DNA of 64,000 bases, from positions 496,001 through 560,000 of the forward strand of contig JBFXDX010000001.1 in NCBI GenBank assembly GCA_050180705.1, given 5' to 3'. The notes beneath the pieces were generated by a model. The model searched no databases and was not told the DNA's origin. It saw only the letters and a list, made by a program, of their open reading frames with translations. How positions within the stretch are numbered: the first letter of the stretch is position 1; each line of letters opens with the position of its first letter. The DNA comes from SB25 sp050180705. Its GTDB lineage: Bacteria; Bacteroidota; Bacteroidia; Bacteroidales; Tenuifilaceae. Below are positions 43,343 through 52,310 of this stretch, one piece after another. The position numbers were made by a program, and so were the translations under genes.

Positions 43343-45451
43343 TTACTTCTTCAAACCACTCCTTTTTAGTAAAGCATCAACGGTAGGTTCTTGTCCACGG
43401 AAGCGTTTGTACAGCTCCATAGGATGCTCGCTTCCACCCTTCGACAAAATATTATCGCGGAACGATTGTGCGGTAGCCTTATCGAAAATGCCGTGCTGCT
43501 TAAATACCTCAAAAGCATCGGCATCTAAAACCTCGGCCCACTTATAGCCATAATACCCAGCAGCATATCCGCCGTCAAAAATATGGCTAAAGCCTACGCT
43601 CATATTGGTTCCTGCTACAGGAGGTAGTACATCCAATTGCTTTGTTGCTTTACGCTCAAATTCATCAACTGGTGTTGTTACCTCTTTCTCGATACTATGC
43701 CAAGCCATATCAAGCACACCAAAGCTTACCTGTCTGATTGAGTAGTAACCAGCCTGGAAGTTTCGGCTATCAATAATTTTTTGAACCAATTCCTGTGGAA
43801 TTTTTTCGCCTGTTTTGTAATGAACTGCAAATAGATCGAGATAATCTTTCTCCAAAGCCCAGTTCTCGAAAATTTGCGAAGGCAGCTCAACAAAATCGCG
43901 ATAAACGCTAGTTCCACTCAACGATGAGTAAGTACACTCGGTTAACATACCATGCAAAGCATGTCCAAACTCGTGAAGGAATGTAGTAACCTCATCGAAT
44001 GTTAACAGCGATGGATCCTGATCGGTAGGTTTTGTAAAGTTTGTTACAATCGAAATGAATGGGCGAACATCCTCGCTGCCATTCTTGTACTGCGAACGGA
44101 ACGAGGTCATCCATGCACCACCACTTTTCCCTGGACGAGGGAAAAAGTCTAGGTAAAGAATTGCCTGAAACTTACCCGAAGCATCATAAACCTCATACGC
44201 CTTAACATCGGGATGATAAACAGGAATTGATGCATTAGGCTTATAGGTTAAACCATAAAGTTTATTGGATAGCAAGAATACACCATCAATAACTTTTTCG
44301 AGTTGGAAGTAAGGTTTAACCTCTTCTTCGTTATAGCTGTACTTGCTGTTTTTCAACTTTTCGGAATAGTAAGCCCAGTCCCAGCGCTCAAGGTTTCCTT
44401 TAAATCCTTGTTGGGCAGCGAATGCTTTGAGCTCATCGGTCTCGCTCTTTGCAGCAGGCAACGAAGCATCAATTAATTGCTGTAGGAATTGGTTAACCTT
44501 TTGAGGACTTTCTGCCATACGTTCCTCCAATACAAACTTGGCATAACTAGCATATCCAAGAAGATTAGCCAGCTCCAATCTTAAATTGGCAATTCGCTCG
44601 GCATTCTTCTTATTATCGTATTTGTTTCCTTTAAAGCATCGACTACCATAGGCCATGTACAACTCTTTACGCAATTCCCTATTATCGGAATATTTCATAA
44701 AAGGGCCATACATTGGATAATCGAGGGTTATTACCCAGCCTTCCATACCTTTTTCCTTGGCAGCATATGCAGCAGCAGCAACCAAGCTCTGAGGCAATCC
44801 AGCCAAATCTTTTTCATCCTTGATGTTTAAAGTGTACTCGTTTGTTTCGGCAAGAATATTCTCGCTAAACTGTAAACTTAGATCGGCCAATTCTTTACTT
44901 AACTCTCTGTATTTATCTTTATCGCCATCGACTAAGTTTGCACCATTTCGAACAAAACCTTTATAGGAATTTTCGAGTAAAGTTTTCTGCTCAACCGTTA
45001 AGTTCAAAGAGTCACGCTTGTTCCAAACATGCTTAACCTTTTCGAAAAGCTGAGGATTCAGGTTAATGTCATTGCTAAAATCGGTCAATTTAGGAGATAC
45101 CTCACGAACGATACGCTGCAATACGGTATCGGTTTCGGCTCCGTTAAGGTTAAACAGAATATTCGAAACCATACCTAACCTACGACCACTGGCATCAAGA
45201 GCCGCAATGGTATTCTCAAATGTAGGTTCTTCTGCATTCTGAATAATTCTATCAACATCACCTTTTGCCTCTGCAATTGCCGAATCAAGAGCAGGAATGT
45301 AGTGTTCGTGCTTTATTTGATCGAAAGGCGGAGTTTCGAACGGAGTATTAAACTTTGCCAATAACGGATTATCGACAGTTTTCTCCTGATTACAGGATAC
45401 AACAGATAGTACAATAATCATTGCTGTAATTGTTTTACTAATACATGTCAT
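43343..45451 (-). CDS. M3 family zinc peptidase, dipeptidyl carboxypeptidase-like lipoprotein
   Basis: 702 residues from the ATG at 45451; the TTG four codons earlier is less likely. The lipoprotein signal peptide ends IVLSVVSCNQ. The thermolysin-like M3 core has the HEFGH motif (His493, Glu494, His497), with the third ligand Glu expected in the helix that follows. Other landmarks are NPLLAKFNTPFETPPFDQIKHEHYIPALDSAI at the N terminus and GTNMSVGFSHIFDGGYAAGYYGYKWAEV. Length and opening match Dcp/oligopeptidase A. The lipid anchor suggests peptide degradation in the periplasm. It is monocistronic. Confidence 0.92.
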   Translation of the reverse strand: MTCISKTITAMIIVLSVVSCNQEKTVDNPLLAKFNTPFETPPFDQIKHEHYIPALDSAIAEAKGDVDRIIQNAEEPTFENTIAALDASGRRLGMVSNILFNLNGAETDTVLQRIVREVSPKLTDFSNDINLNPQLFEKVKHVWNKRDSLNLTVEQKTLLENSYKGFVRNGANLVDGDKDKYRELSKELADLSLQFSENILAETNEYTLNIKDEKDLAGLPQSLVAAAAYAAKEKGMEGWVITLDYPMYGPFMKYSDNRELRKELYMAYGSRCFKGNKYDNKKNAERIANLRLELANLLGYASYAKFVLEERMAESPQKVNQFLQQLIDASLPAAKSETDELKAFAAQQGFKGNLERWDWAYYSEKLKNSKYSYNEEEVKPYFQLEKVIDGVFLLSNKLYGLTYKPNASIPVYHPDVKAYEVYDASGKFQAILYLDFFPRPGKSGGAWMTSFRSQYKNGSEDVRPFISIVTNFTKPTDQDPSLLTFDEVTTFLHEFGHALHGMLTECTYSSLSGTSVYRDFVELPSQIFENWALEKDYLDLFAVHYKTGEKIPQELVQKIIDSRNFQAGYYSIRQVSFGVLDMAWHSIEKEVTTPVDEFERKATKQLDVLPPVAGTNMSVGFSHIFDGGYAAGYYGYKWAEVLDADAFEVFKQHGIFDKATAQSFRDNILSKGGSEHPMELYKRFRGQEPTVDALLKRSGLKK

Positions 45452-45581
45452 TTTTTTATACAATTTTAAGAAGCAACAAAAGTAATTGCTTTATTGTTTA
45501 CACAAAAATTTCGTTTTCAAATTAATCTTAACTTGAATATCGAGTTTGATACGTCCCAATCCAAAACGTTTAATTCAACGT

Positions 45582-46031
45582 TTACTCTGAATCGATCATT
45601 TTAGATGATATCGACATTAACATTCGATTCAACTCCATAACCTCAATAGGCTTTAATCCTTTCAGGGAATCATCGATAATTCTACGAATAATTGTTTCGG
45701 CTCTGCTTTTAAATTCAACGGCAAATTGGGTTGTAGAAATTAACTCTGATCTTTTATTGGATGGATTTTTTATTCGATGAATTAAATCGAGCCTCTCCAT
45801 ACATCCCAGCGAACGAGAAATGGATGCACGATCTCGCCCGGTTAAGTCGGCTAGCTGAGCACTCGACAATGGTTCGTTCCTCATTAAAACATCAAGAATA
45901 TACCAATAATCGGCCGTAAAATCCTCCTTAAACTCAGCACTTAAACGTCGGGTTATTTCGCTACGTATAGCAATTGCCGTACGGTATAAATTGAATGGCA
46001 AGCCTAATATCTCACTATCATAATCATTCAT
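45582..46031 (-). CDS. MarR family transcriptional regulator
   Basis: 149 residues from the ATG at 46031, since an in-frame TTG three codons upstream is weaker. The winged helix-turn-helix covers about 45-115: LMRNEPLSSAQLADLTGRDRASISRSLGCMERLDLIHRI, then a wing with NPSNKRSELISTT. It is flanked by helices for dimerisation. It is divergent from the M1 aminopeptidase gene with a gap of 95 bp and may regulate it. The ligand is unknown. Confidence 0.88.
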   Translation of the reverse strand: MNDYDSEILGLPFNLYRTAIAIRSEITRRLSAEFKEDFTADYWYILDVLMRNEPLSSAQLADLTGRDRASISRSLGCMERLDLIHRIKNPSNKRSELISTTQFAVEFKSRAETIIRRIIDDSLKGLKPIEVMELNRMLMSISSKMIDSE

Positions 46032-46126
46032 CAATCTCAACTTTATATAAATTGAAAGACAAATATAGAATATTTAGATTTTATGGTCGAAATATCTATA
46101 TTTAAGCTGATAAAATTTAACCAAAA

Positions 46127-48634
46127 ATGCGAGCTAAGTTTTCAACTATCATAAGTATACTTTTTCTTTTAGCAGGCTGTAGTAAAAGCCCAGATTATGG
46201 AGTATCGAAGGAACTTTCCGAGCAACGAAAGTGTGAGATTTCGGACGTAAAGTATACTCTATACATGTCGGTTCCATCGAAAAAAGAAGATCGAATATCG
46301 GCACGAGCCGAGATAACTTTCGAGGTTAAAACCCGCCAACGCATTATTTTAGATTGCCGACTAAACGACTCAATCATTATATCGGTTACTGCAAATAGCC
46401 AAGTTTGCTCGGCAAAACTGGAAAACGGTCACATAGTTATTCCCTCAAAGTATTTATACAATGGAACAAACCAGGTTGATGTCGATTTTTATGCGGGCGA
46501 ATCGTCGCTAAATAGAAAGGAAGATTTTCTTTATACACTTCTTGTTCCCGACAGAGCATCTACGGTTTTTCCATGTTTCGATCAGCCCGACTTGAAAGCA
46601 AAATTCAACCTAACGCTTGAGGTTCCGAGTGCTTGGACAGCCATTGCAAACTCGCCCTGCGAGAACATGATGGAAACCGATACTTCCAAAATATTCATGT
46701 TTAAGCCAACACAACCTATCAGTACATATTTATTTGCCTTTGCTGCTGGAAAATTCGATACAATAAGCAGGATAGATAATGGAAGAATTATCAATTTATA
46801 CCATAGAGAAAACGATTCGCTTAAGGTTGCAAGAAATTTGGATGCCATTTTTACAAGTCATTTTCATTCGCTAAACTGGCTTGAACAGTATACTGGAATT
46901 GATTATCCTTTCGAAAAATTGGATATCGTGCTAATTCCCGATTTTCAGTATAGCGGAATGGAACATCCCGGGGCAATATTTTACAGAGATTCTAAGCTAT
47001 TCCTTGACGAAAATCCCTCCGAGAGCCAAAAACTAAATCAGGCCAACCTAATAGCCCACGAGGTATCGCACCAATGGTTCGGAAACCTTGTTACAATGCG
47101 CTGGTTCAACGATGTGTGGATGAAGGAAGTGTTTGCCGGACTAATGGCCGATAAAATTGTTAATCCTCTATACCCTAAGGTTAACCATCAACTAAGCTTC
47201 CTACTTTCGCACTATCCCCGAGCATACTCCGTTGATAGAACATCGGGCAGTAATCCTATCCAGCAAAGTCTCGACAATTTATTGCTAGCAGGCACTCTTT
47301 ATGGCGATATAATATACCACAAAGCCCCCATAGCCATGATGCAACTGGAAAAATCAATGGGCTCAGAGCTATTTCAAAAAGGAATTAGAGAGTATCTCGA
47401 CAAATACAAAATGGATAACGCAAACTGGAGTGAACTAATTGATATACTCGATTCGTTATCGCCCACCAATCTTAAGGAATGGAGTAAAGCATGGATAGAG
47501 CAAACAATAATGCCAACAATCACGGTAAAGCGAGATTTAGAGAATCACTTATCGCTCACACAAAAGACAAAAGGGATAGCACTTCCAATGATATACAGCA
47601 TTGCAGAATTAAACGATAATCCTCTTACTATAAATCATGAGACACCTCAGGTTGACATTCCTCAAATAACCACAAATGAGCCATTACAGCTTAACTCCGA
47701 TGGCTTGGGATACGGCCTGTTCGTTCCCGATTCAGTCTCCCTTAATGCTTTAGCAAATACCAGTATATATATAAAAGATCCAGTATCCAGGGCATCGAAT
47801 ATAATTGCCATAAATGAACTATTTCTCAACAAGAAAATTAAGTGTAGCAAGTATTTCGAGTTTCTGCTTGCATCATTAAATAAGGAACGGGAACCACTCA
47901 TCAAGAACTATTTACTTGGAAGTATTGAAATGGTTTGGTGGAAGTTTATGTCGCCCGATGACCGTACAAAGCAATCGCAGTTTTTAGAGTATACCCTTTT
48001 CAAACTTTTCAACTCTAAAAACATTACCGTTGATGAGCGTAAACCTATTTTTCAAACCTATACCAGAATTGCTCTTTCGAACGATGCAATTAATAGCTTA
48101 ATCGACTTTTGGGAAGGGAAAGAAAATATAGAAGGGATATCGCTAAGCGAGCAGGATTTAACCAACCTATCATATGAACTAGCCTTACGGAATGTACACG
48201 AATCGGACAGTATTCTTGATGTACAGCAGGAAAGGATTGCAAACCCCGATAGACTGGCAAAATTCCGATTCATTCGTAGAGCAGTATGCGCAGATGAAGC
48301 AATTCGCGACGATTTTTTCCATAGTTTATTCATTGCATCAAACCGTAGACCCGAACCTTGGGTTTCGGAGGCTTTACATTACTTCAACCATCCTTTACGA
48401 TCCGCCTATTCCATTCACTATTTAAAAGCATCGCTCGATTTACTTCCCGAGATTCAACAAACAGGTGACATTTTCTTTCCAAAAATGTGGCTCGACGCAG
48501 TTCTGTGGGGACAATGCAGTAAAAAAGCAAAAGGTATAGTTGATGAATGGTTAAATAACAACCCAACAGTGTCGGATAATCTGAAAAATAAATTAAGGCA
48601 ATCGGCCGATTTGCTATATAGAACTAATAATTAG
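46127..48634 (+). CDS. M1 family zinc aminopeptidase, lipoprotein
   Basis: 835 residues with a lipoprotein signal peptide ending LLAGCSKS (Cys18). The M1 N-terminal beta domain covers about 40-230 (LDCRLNDSI, PDRASTVFPCFDQPDLKAKFNLTL). The catalytic domain has HEVSHQWFG (His311, Glu312, His315) and Glu334 in DVWMKEVFA. The usual GAMEN exopeptidase motif is replaced by SGMEHPGAIFY. A long helical C-terminal domain follows. It removes N-terminal residues from peptides, presumably in the periplasm; with the nearby M3 peptidase it fits a peptide-scavenging role. A strong terminator follows at once. Confidence 0.92.
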   Translation: MRAKFSTIISILFLLAGCSKSPDYGVSKELSEQRKCEISDVKYTLYMSVPSKKEDRISARAEITFEVKTRQRIILDCRLNDSIIISVTANSQVCSAKLENGHIVIPSKYLYNGTNQVDVDFYAGESSLNRKEDFLYTLLVPDRASTVFPCFDQPDLKAKFNLTLEVPSAWTAIANSPCENMMETDTSKIFMFKPTQPISTYLFAFAAGKFDTISRIDNGRIINLYHRENDSLKVARNLDAIFTSHFHSLNWLEQYTGIDYPFEKLDIVLIPDFQYSGMEHPGAIFYRDSKLFLDENPSESQKLNQANLIAHEVSHQWFGNLVTMRWFNDVWMKEVFAGLMADKIVNPLYPKVNHQLSFLLSHYPRAYSVDRTSGSNPIQQSLDNLLLAGTLYGDIIYHKAPIAMMQLEKSMGSELFQKGIREYLDKYKMDNANWSELIDILDSLSPTNLKEWSKAWIEQTIMPTITVKRDLENHLSLTQKTKGIALPMIYSIAELNDNPLTINHETPQVDIPQITTNEPLQLNSDGLGYGLFVPDSVSLNALANTSIYIKDPVSRASNIIAINELFLNKKIKCSKYFEFLLASLNKEREPLIKNYLLGSIEMVWWKFMSPDDRTKQSQFLEYTLFKLFNSKNITVDERKPIFQTYTRIALSNDAINSLIDFWEGKENIEGISLSEQDLTNLSYELALRNVHESDSILDVQQERIANPDRLAKFRFIRRAVCADEAIRDDFFHSLFIASNRRPEPWVSEALHYFNHPLRSAYSIHYLKASLDLLPEIQQTGDIFFPKMWLDAVLWGQCSKKAKGIVDEWLNNNPTVSDNLKNKLRQSADLLYRTNN

Positions 48635-48657
48635 AAGAGGCGCTTAGGCGCCTCTTC
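48634..48657. terminator. Bidirectional terminator after the M1 peptidase gene
   Basis: GAAGAGGCGC (48634-48643) pairs with GCGCCTCTTC (48648-48657) around TTAG and is followed by TTTTTTT (48658-48664). It starts at the last base of the stop codon of the peptidase gene. Confidence 0.92.
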
Positions 48658-48662
48658 TTTTT

Positions 48663-48860
48663 TTAGAATTTCTTGAAAAACTCATTAAAATGTTTGATAT
48701 TAAAATTCTCGCTTATATTCTCAGTAATACTAAAAACCCTGTAATACGAAGGATTATCCTTAATTGGCGGGATGTAATCAAACTCGTAATAGCTATTAAT
48801 TTTAAACTTGGATTCTCGTAAAAACTCAGAAGGATCCTTAATACATTTACACTTATTCAT
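48663..48860 (-). CDS. Small hypothetical protein
   Basis: 65-residue frame starting MNKCKCIKDPSEF with a CxC pair and rich in Tyr, Phe, Lys and Glu (SKFKINSYYEFDYIPPIKD, then YYRVFSITENISENFNIKHF). There is no signal peptide or membrane segment. Its stop abuts the bidirectional terminator at 48634-48664, which would end its transcript properly, and it fills an otherwise empty gap. Composition is protein-like. I do not recognise a family; similar short proteins occur in phage and plasmid contexts (weak impression). It lies 39 bp downstream of the agmatinase gene start region, but on the 3' side of that gene. Confidence 0.6.
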   Translation of the reverse strand: MNKCKCIKDPSEFLRESKFKINSYYEFDYIPPIKDNPSYYRVFSITENISENFNIKHFNEFFKKF

Positions 48861-48899
48861 TTGTTTTAGGTTTAGGTAGTCTAGGCGTGTAATGCTTGT

Positions 48900-49751
48900 T
48901 TATAACTCATTAATAAACTTATAGGTTAAAAGTTTATAAAGTAATTTTGATGCAAGAAAATCGGAAGCTTTATCGGTCATATTTGGACAAAGTTCAACAA
49001 TATCAAATCCTACAAGATTTTTCTTCTCTATTAATTTTCGTAAAAACTTTAGTGTTGGATACCACTGCAAACCGCCTGGTTCTGGCGTTCCAGTGCTAGG
49101 GACAATAGAAGGATCAAACCCATCAAGATCTATTGTTAGATATACATTTTCGGTAAGTAAATTAATAGCACTATCCATCCAATCCTCTTTTCCAACAATA
49201 TTATGGGCCCAAAACACCCTCGAAGAATCAAGATTTACCTTCTCGCCTATATCCATACTTCGAATTCCAACCTGAACAATTGGACATAGTTCTCTGGCAC
49301 GAGCCATTACACAAGCATGGTTATTTTTACTGCCCTCGTATGCATCACGTAAATCGGCATGAGCATCGATTTGTAAAACACTCATGTTTTCATACTTATC
49401 GGCATGCGCCTCTATAGTTCCAATACTTACAGAATGCTCTCCACCTATTGTAACAACAAATTTACCCTCATTCAACAAAACATTTGTTCTGCGTTTTACT
49501 GCATTAACCATGCTTTCGGGACTTTCCGATTCAGTAACAGGCTCATCAGTAAAAATTCCAATCTTATAAACCTCTGTATCGGTTTCAATATCATAAACCT
49601 CCATATTAGCCGAAGCATCGAGCAAGGCCTCGGGTCCCAAATCGGCACCTTTTACCCAAGTGCTGGTACCATCATAAGGCACTGGTAATATTGCAACTTT
49701 TGAGGAACTTCTCTCGGTAAATGGTTTTGGTAAATCTCCGTAATTAATCAT
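48900..49751 (-). CDS. speB: Agmatinase / ureohydrolase family protein
   Basis: 283-residue dimanganese ureohydrolase. The metal-ligand motifs are GGEHSVSIG, DAHADLRDAYEG and DLDGFDPSIVPSTGTPEPGG, with the usual His and Asp ligands. SpeB hydrolyses agmatine to putrescine and urea. Size and motif spacing fit agmatinase, but related guanidino hydrolases (formiminoglutamase, proclavaminate amidino hydrolase) share them. In Bacteroidota the gene often accompanies arginine decarboxylase, which is not in this window. Confidence 0.88.
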   Translation of the reverse strand: MINYGDLPKPFTERSSSKVAILPVPYDGTSTWVKGADLGPEALLDASANMEVYDIETDTEVYKIGIFTDEPVTESESPESMVNAVKRRTNVLLNEGKFVVTIGGEHSVSIGTIEAHADKYENMSVLQIDAHADLRDAYEGSKNNHACVMARARELCPIVQVGIRSMDIGEKVNLDSSRVFWAHNIVGKEDWMDSAINLLTENVYLTIDLDGFDPSIVPSTGTPEPGGLQWYPTLKFLRKLIEKKNLVGFDIVELCPNMTDKASDFLASKLLYKLLTYKFINEL

Positions 49752-49870
49752 ACTTTATTTGTTAAAAACACTGCAATTTTACAAAAAAAGAACTAATTAA
49801 TTTCAGAAAACAAATGATAAATAGTAACATATATCAACAATAATAAATCTCTCCATTTTAAGTAAAAGCA

Positions 49871-49900
49871 AAAGGCTCTTGTAATTAAACAAGAGCCTTT
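49871..49900 (-). terminator. Terminator of the ECF-sigma operon
   Basis: AAAGGCTCTTGT (49871-49882) pairs perfectly with ACAAGAGCCTTT (49889-49900). It has T-rich flanks on both strands and lies 21 bp after the last gene's stop at 49921. Confidence 0.9.
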
Positions 49901-49920
49901 TTTAGTAGTAAATTTGTATG

Positions 49921-50448
49921 CTACTCCATGTTTGATGGGCCAAATCCACAACCGCCCATACCATCATGAGAGCCCATTCCATTTCCTTGTCCCATACCTC
50001 TTCGGTCACCTTGTCGCATACCCTTTCCCGACTTTTTTCCTTTGTGCTGTTGGAAAAATACTTTTTGCTCATCGGTTAATAGCGATGCAACTTCTACCCT
50101 GTGAGCAGCATTCTTCTTCATAATTTGAGCACGGATGCTTGCCATTTCATCAATAGTTTTATTAATTGCATTCAAATCGGGCTTATCAACAGACTCCAGA
50201 GTGCGTAATCTTGCTTTCTTTTCGCCCATTTCGTTTTTTAAGGGAGTAACCTCTTTAATATGCTTTACCCTTAAATCGTTAATTTTCTGCTTTTGATCAT
50301 CGGTTAAATTCGGAATTCGACATTCAAAATTTCCAACCTGATTTGTTTTCCTATCGAAATTACCTCTAAGTTGTTGACCTTGCTGCGAATATGCAGAATA
50401 CCCTACCAACATAAGCATTACCAATGCTATACTTCCAAACCTTTTCAT
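49921..50448 (-). CDS. Spy/CpxP-like periplasmic protein with Gly/Met/His-rich tail
   Basis: 175 residues from the ATG at 50448; an upstream in-frame extension overlaps the neighbouring gene and is rejected. It has a signal peptide (1-20, YSAYSQ). The helical body has two LTxxQ-type motifs, NLTDDQKQKINDLRVKH and LLTDEQKVFFQQHKGKK, as in the Spy/CpxP/ZraP family of chaperones and metal sensors. The C-terminal 35 residues are Gly-, Met- and Asp-rich with His and Cys (GMRQGDRRGMGQGNG, SHDGMGGCGFGPSNME), a plausible metal-binding tail. It is the last gene of the sigma-factor operon. Confidence 0.82.
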   Translation of the reverse strand: MKRFGSIALVMLMLVGYSAYSQQGQQLRGNFDRKTNQVGNFECRIPNLTDDQKQKINDLRVKHIKEVTPLKNEMGEKKARLRTLESVDKPDLNAINKTIDEMASIRAQIMKKNAAHRVEVASLLTDEQKVFFQQHKGKKSGKGMRQGDRRGMGQGNGMGSHDGMGGCGFGPSNME

Positions 50449-50467
50449 AGTAAATAAATTTAAGTTA

Positions 50468-51022
50468 TTAATTCTGATTTCTATTGTTATTTCGAGGACC
50501 GCGATTTTGTCCCCTACGCATGCGCTCCACATTCCGATGACGATTCTGTTGAAACTCGTTCATCTGACGGACAAACCTGTTAAATCTGAATTGCTGATCA
50601 TGTGAACAATAAGTCTTTACCTCAGCCAAATGTTCGATTGTTAAACGTTTCTGTAACTTTTGAACTTCACCAAACCTATCAACCAGGCTGTCTACCATTT
50701 TATTATCAATACTATCCTTTGTAATTTCCTCCATTAGTTGTCCAGAAATTTGCTGAGCCTGAAATTCCAATGTATCGAACGATTCATGAAATTTGTCCCT
50801 AAGCAATCTAAAGTTTTCGCGCTGCTCAGGAGTTAAGTCTAAGGCTCTTGCAACAAAATCGCCAGGCTGTTGAGGTCCTCCCATTGGCGGTGCCATTGGT
50901 ACATTTCTTTGTCTATTAAAGCTGTAGTACTGATAACCGATTGTTACAAGTATCGAAACAATCAGCAGCGATTGTACTATTATGATGATTACTAAAAATC
51001 TTGTTCTAGTTATAAAGTTCAT
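50468..51022 (-). CDS. Membrane-anchored Spy/CpxP-like heavy-metal-sensor family protein
   Basis: 184 residues with one N-terminal transmembrane helix (about 8-30) and then a periplasmic helical domain. It has an LTPEQRENFRLLRDKFHESFDTLEFQAQQISGQLMEEI motif of the Metal_resist/Spy family and a second half ending in a basic, Asn/Arg-rich tail. The segment before the helix bundle is Met/Pro-rich (NVPMAPPMGGPQQPG). It probably senses misfolded protein or metal in the periplasm and acts with the adjacent anti-sigma factor. Its start is 2 bp after the stop of that gene. Confidence 0.82.
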   Translation of the reverse strand: MNFITRTRFLVIIIIVQSLLIVSILVTIGYQYYSFNRQRNVPMAPPMGGPQQPGDFVARALDLTPEQRENFRLLRDKFHESFDTLEFQAQQISGQLMEEITKDSIDNKMVDSLVDRFGEVQKLQKRLTIEHLAEVKTYCSHDQQFRFNRFVRQMNEFQQNRHRNVERMRRGQNRGPRNNNRNQN

Positions 51023-51024
51023 GG

Positions 51025-51480
51025 CTATTGGTTATTTTCAATTTCATCAACTTGAATATCATATATATTGTTATCCGAAGATGGGAAGTACTCCTCGGCT
51101 AAAAGCTGCATGGACTCACTTGAGGTTTTATCGATAGAACTAGTCATGATCTTCGAAGAAAATGAACCTAGTAAAACACCAGCAAAAATAGCAGCCACCG
51201 AAAGACTTGTTACCAAAGCATATCGTTTGGGAGTTAGTAATATTTTATGTTGGCCATTTTTTTCTGAAATACGATTTACTACTTTAGCCGATAAGTATGG
51301 ATTAAAAGTAAATTCGCTCTTTTCGGAATCAACTTGCCCATAAATACGCCTAACAAACTCATATTCCTTTTGGCATTCACTGCAAACGGCTAAATGCTCT
51401 TCCCATTTAGCAGTACTTTCAGCATCAAGGCTACCATCGATATACTGAAGCATTTGTTGTTTTGATTCTTTGCAGTTCAT
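51025..51480 (-). CDS. Anti-sigma factor with zinc-finger (zf-HC2) domain
   Basis: 151 residues from the ATG at 51480; an upstream TTG is rejected. The N-terminal zinc-binding anti-sigma domain has a His29-x3-Cys33-x2-Cys36 motif (HLAVCSECQ). A single transmembrane helix near 80-100 (ALVTSLSVAAIFAGVLLGSF) follows, then a short periplasmic acidic tail. It should hold the ECF sigma factor encoded 57 bp upstream and release it on an envelope signal. The layout is that of RseA/ZAS proteins. Confidence 0.88.
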   Translation of the reverse strand: MNCKESKQQMLQYIDGSLDAESTAKWEEHLAVCSECQKEYEFVRRIYGQVDSEKSEFTFNPYLSAKVVNRISEKNGQHKILLTPKRYALVTSLSVAAIFAGVLLGSFSSKIMTSSIDKTSSESMQLLAEEYFPSSDNNIYDIQVDEIENNQ

Positions 51481-51536
51481 TTCTGTAATGTTTTTGTAAT
51501 TTGACAACTCAATTGATAAAAACTTGCGCTACTTTT

Positions 51537-52115
51537 TTATTTTTTTTGAGATTCTAGAATTAATTTTCGCAGATTTGTTTTAGCCCTAAAAAGCAACGAT
51601 TCAACAGATGAAACAGATACCTCCATTACTTCGGCAATTTCTTTATACGATAAATCTTGATAGCGACTCAAAATCAAGGCGACTCTCTGATTCTCGGGAA
51701 GTTTATTGATTGCCCCCTTAAGCAACTGTCTTTCTTCTGTTGAAATTATACTGTAATCAGCCTCCGAATCAACCGATGACATAATCTGTAAATTATTCTC
51801 TCGTCCATCATCTTTACTCCAAAAATTAAAACCCAAAAACAAAGCTTCGCGCTTTTTCTTACGCAAATAGTTCAACGATTTATTCACAGCAATTCGATAG
51901 ATCCATGTCGAAAGTTTTGATTCACTTCTGAAACTTGATATGGATTCGTATAGTTCCACAAAAACATCCTGAGCCAAATCCTCAGCCTCATGGTACGAAC
52001 CAACAAACCCCCGGCAGGTTGTTACAACCATACGCTGATACTTGTCCATTAACTCAGTAAAAGCCTTATGGTCATTATTATCGACTACTCTTTGAACTAA
52101 AGTACCTTCATCCAT
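51537..52115 (-). CDS. ECF-type RNA polymerase sigma factor
   Basis: 192 residues. Region 2 is ITELMDKYQRMVVT-like followed by FVGSYHEAEDLAQDVFVELYESISSFR and STWIYRIAVNKSLNYLRKKKR. Region 4 is LPENQRVALILSRYQDLSYKEIAEVMEVSVSSVESLLFRAK. There is a short insert between the two. It is the first gene of an operon with its anti-sigma factor and two Spy-like proteins. By analogy with CnrYXH/RpoE systems it should respond to metal or envelope stress. It is divergent from the HAMP protein gene. Confidence 0.93.
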   Translation of the reverse strand: MDEGTLVQRVVDNNDHKAFTELMDKYQRMVVTTCRGFVGSYHEAEDLAQDVFVELYESISSFRSESKLSTWIYRIAVNKSLNYLRKKKREALFLGFNFWSKDDGRENNLQIMSSVDSEADYSIISTEERQLLKGAINKLPENQRVALILSRYQDLSYKEIAEVMEVSVSSVESLLFRAKTNLRKLILESQKK

Positions 52116-52287
52116 TTAAATAAATCTAAGACTCTATTATGACAACCATAAATGCACTTTCTTGCGCACAACGTAAAAATTTTTCAATAAATTTATAAAA
52201 TATCGATGAATCAACCATTTCTACCCTATCGAATACTTCCCAATAAAACAATCTAGTTCATATTAGTCAAACTTAAACACTTTAGTG

Positions 52288-52295
52288 TACTTTTG
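52288..52295 (+). promoter_or_regulatory. Possible -7 element upstream of the HAMP-trkH pair
   Basis: TACTTTTG matches TAnnTTTG 15 bp before the ATG at 52311. No clear TTTG lies at the -33 distance. Confidence 0.35.
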
Positions 52296-52310
52296 TACAA
52301 AAAATTTATC

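Noticed and set aside
50449..50532. 28-codon N-terminal extension of the soluble Spy-like protein
   Set aside because: It overlaps the upstream gene, and MKRFGSIALVMLM at 50448 gives a clean signal peptide.
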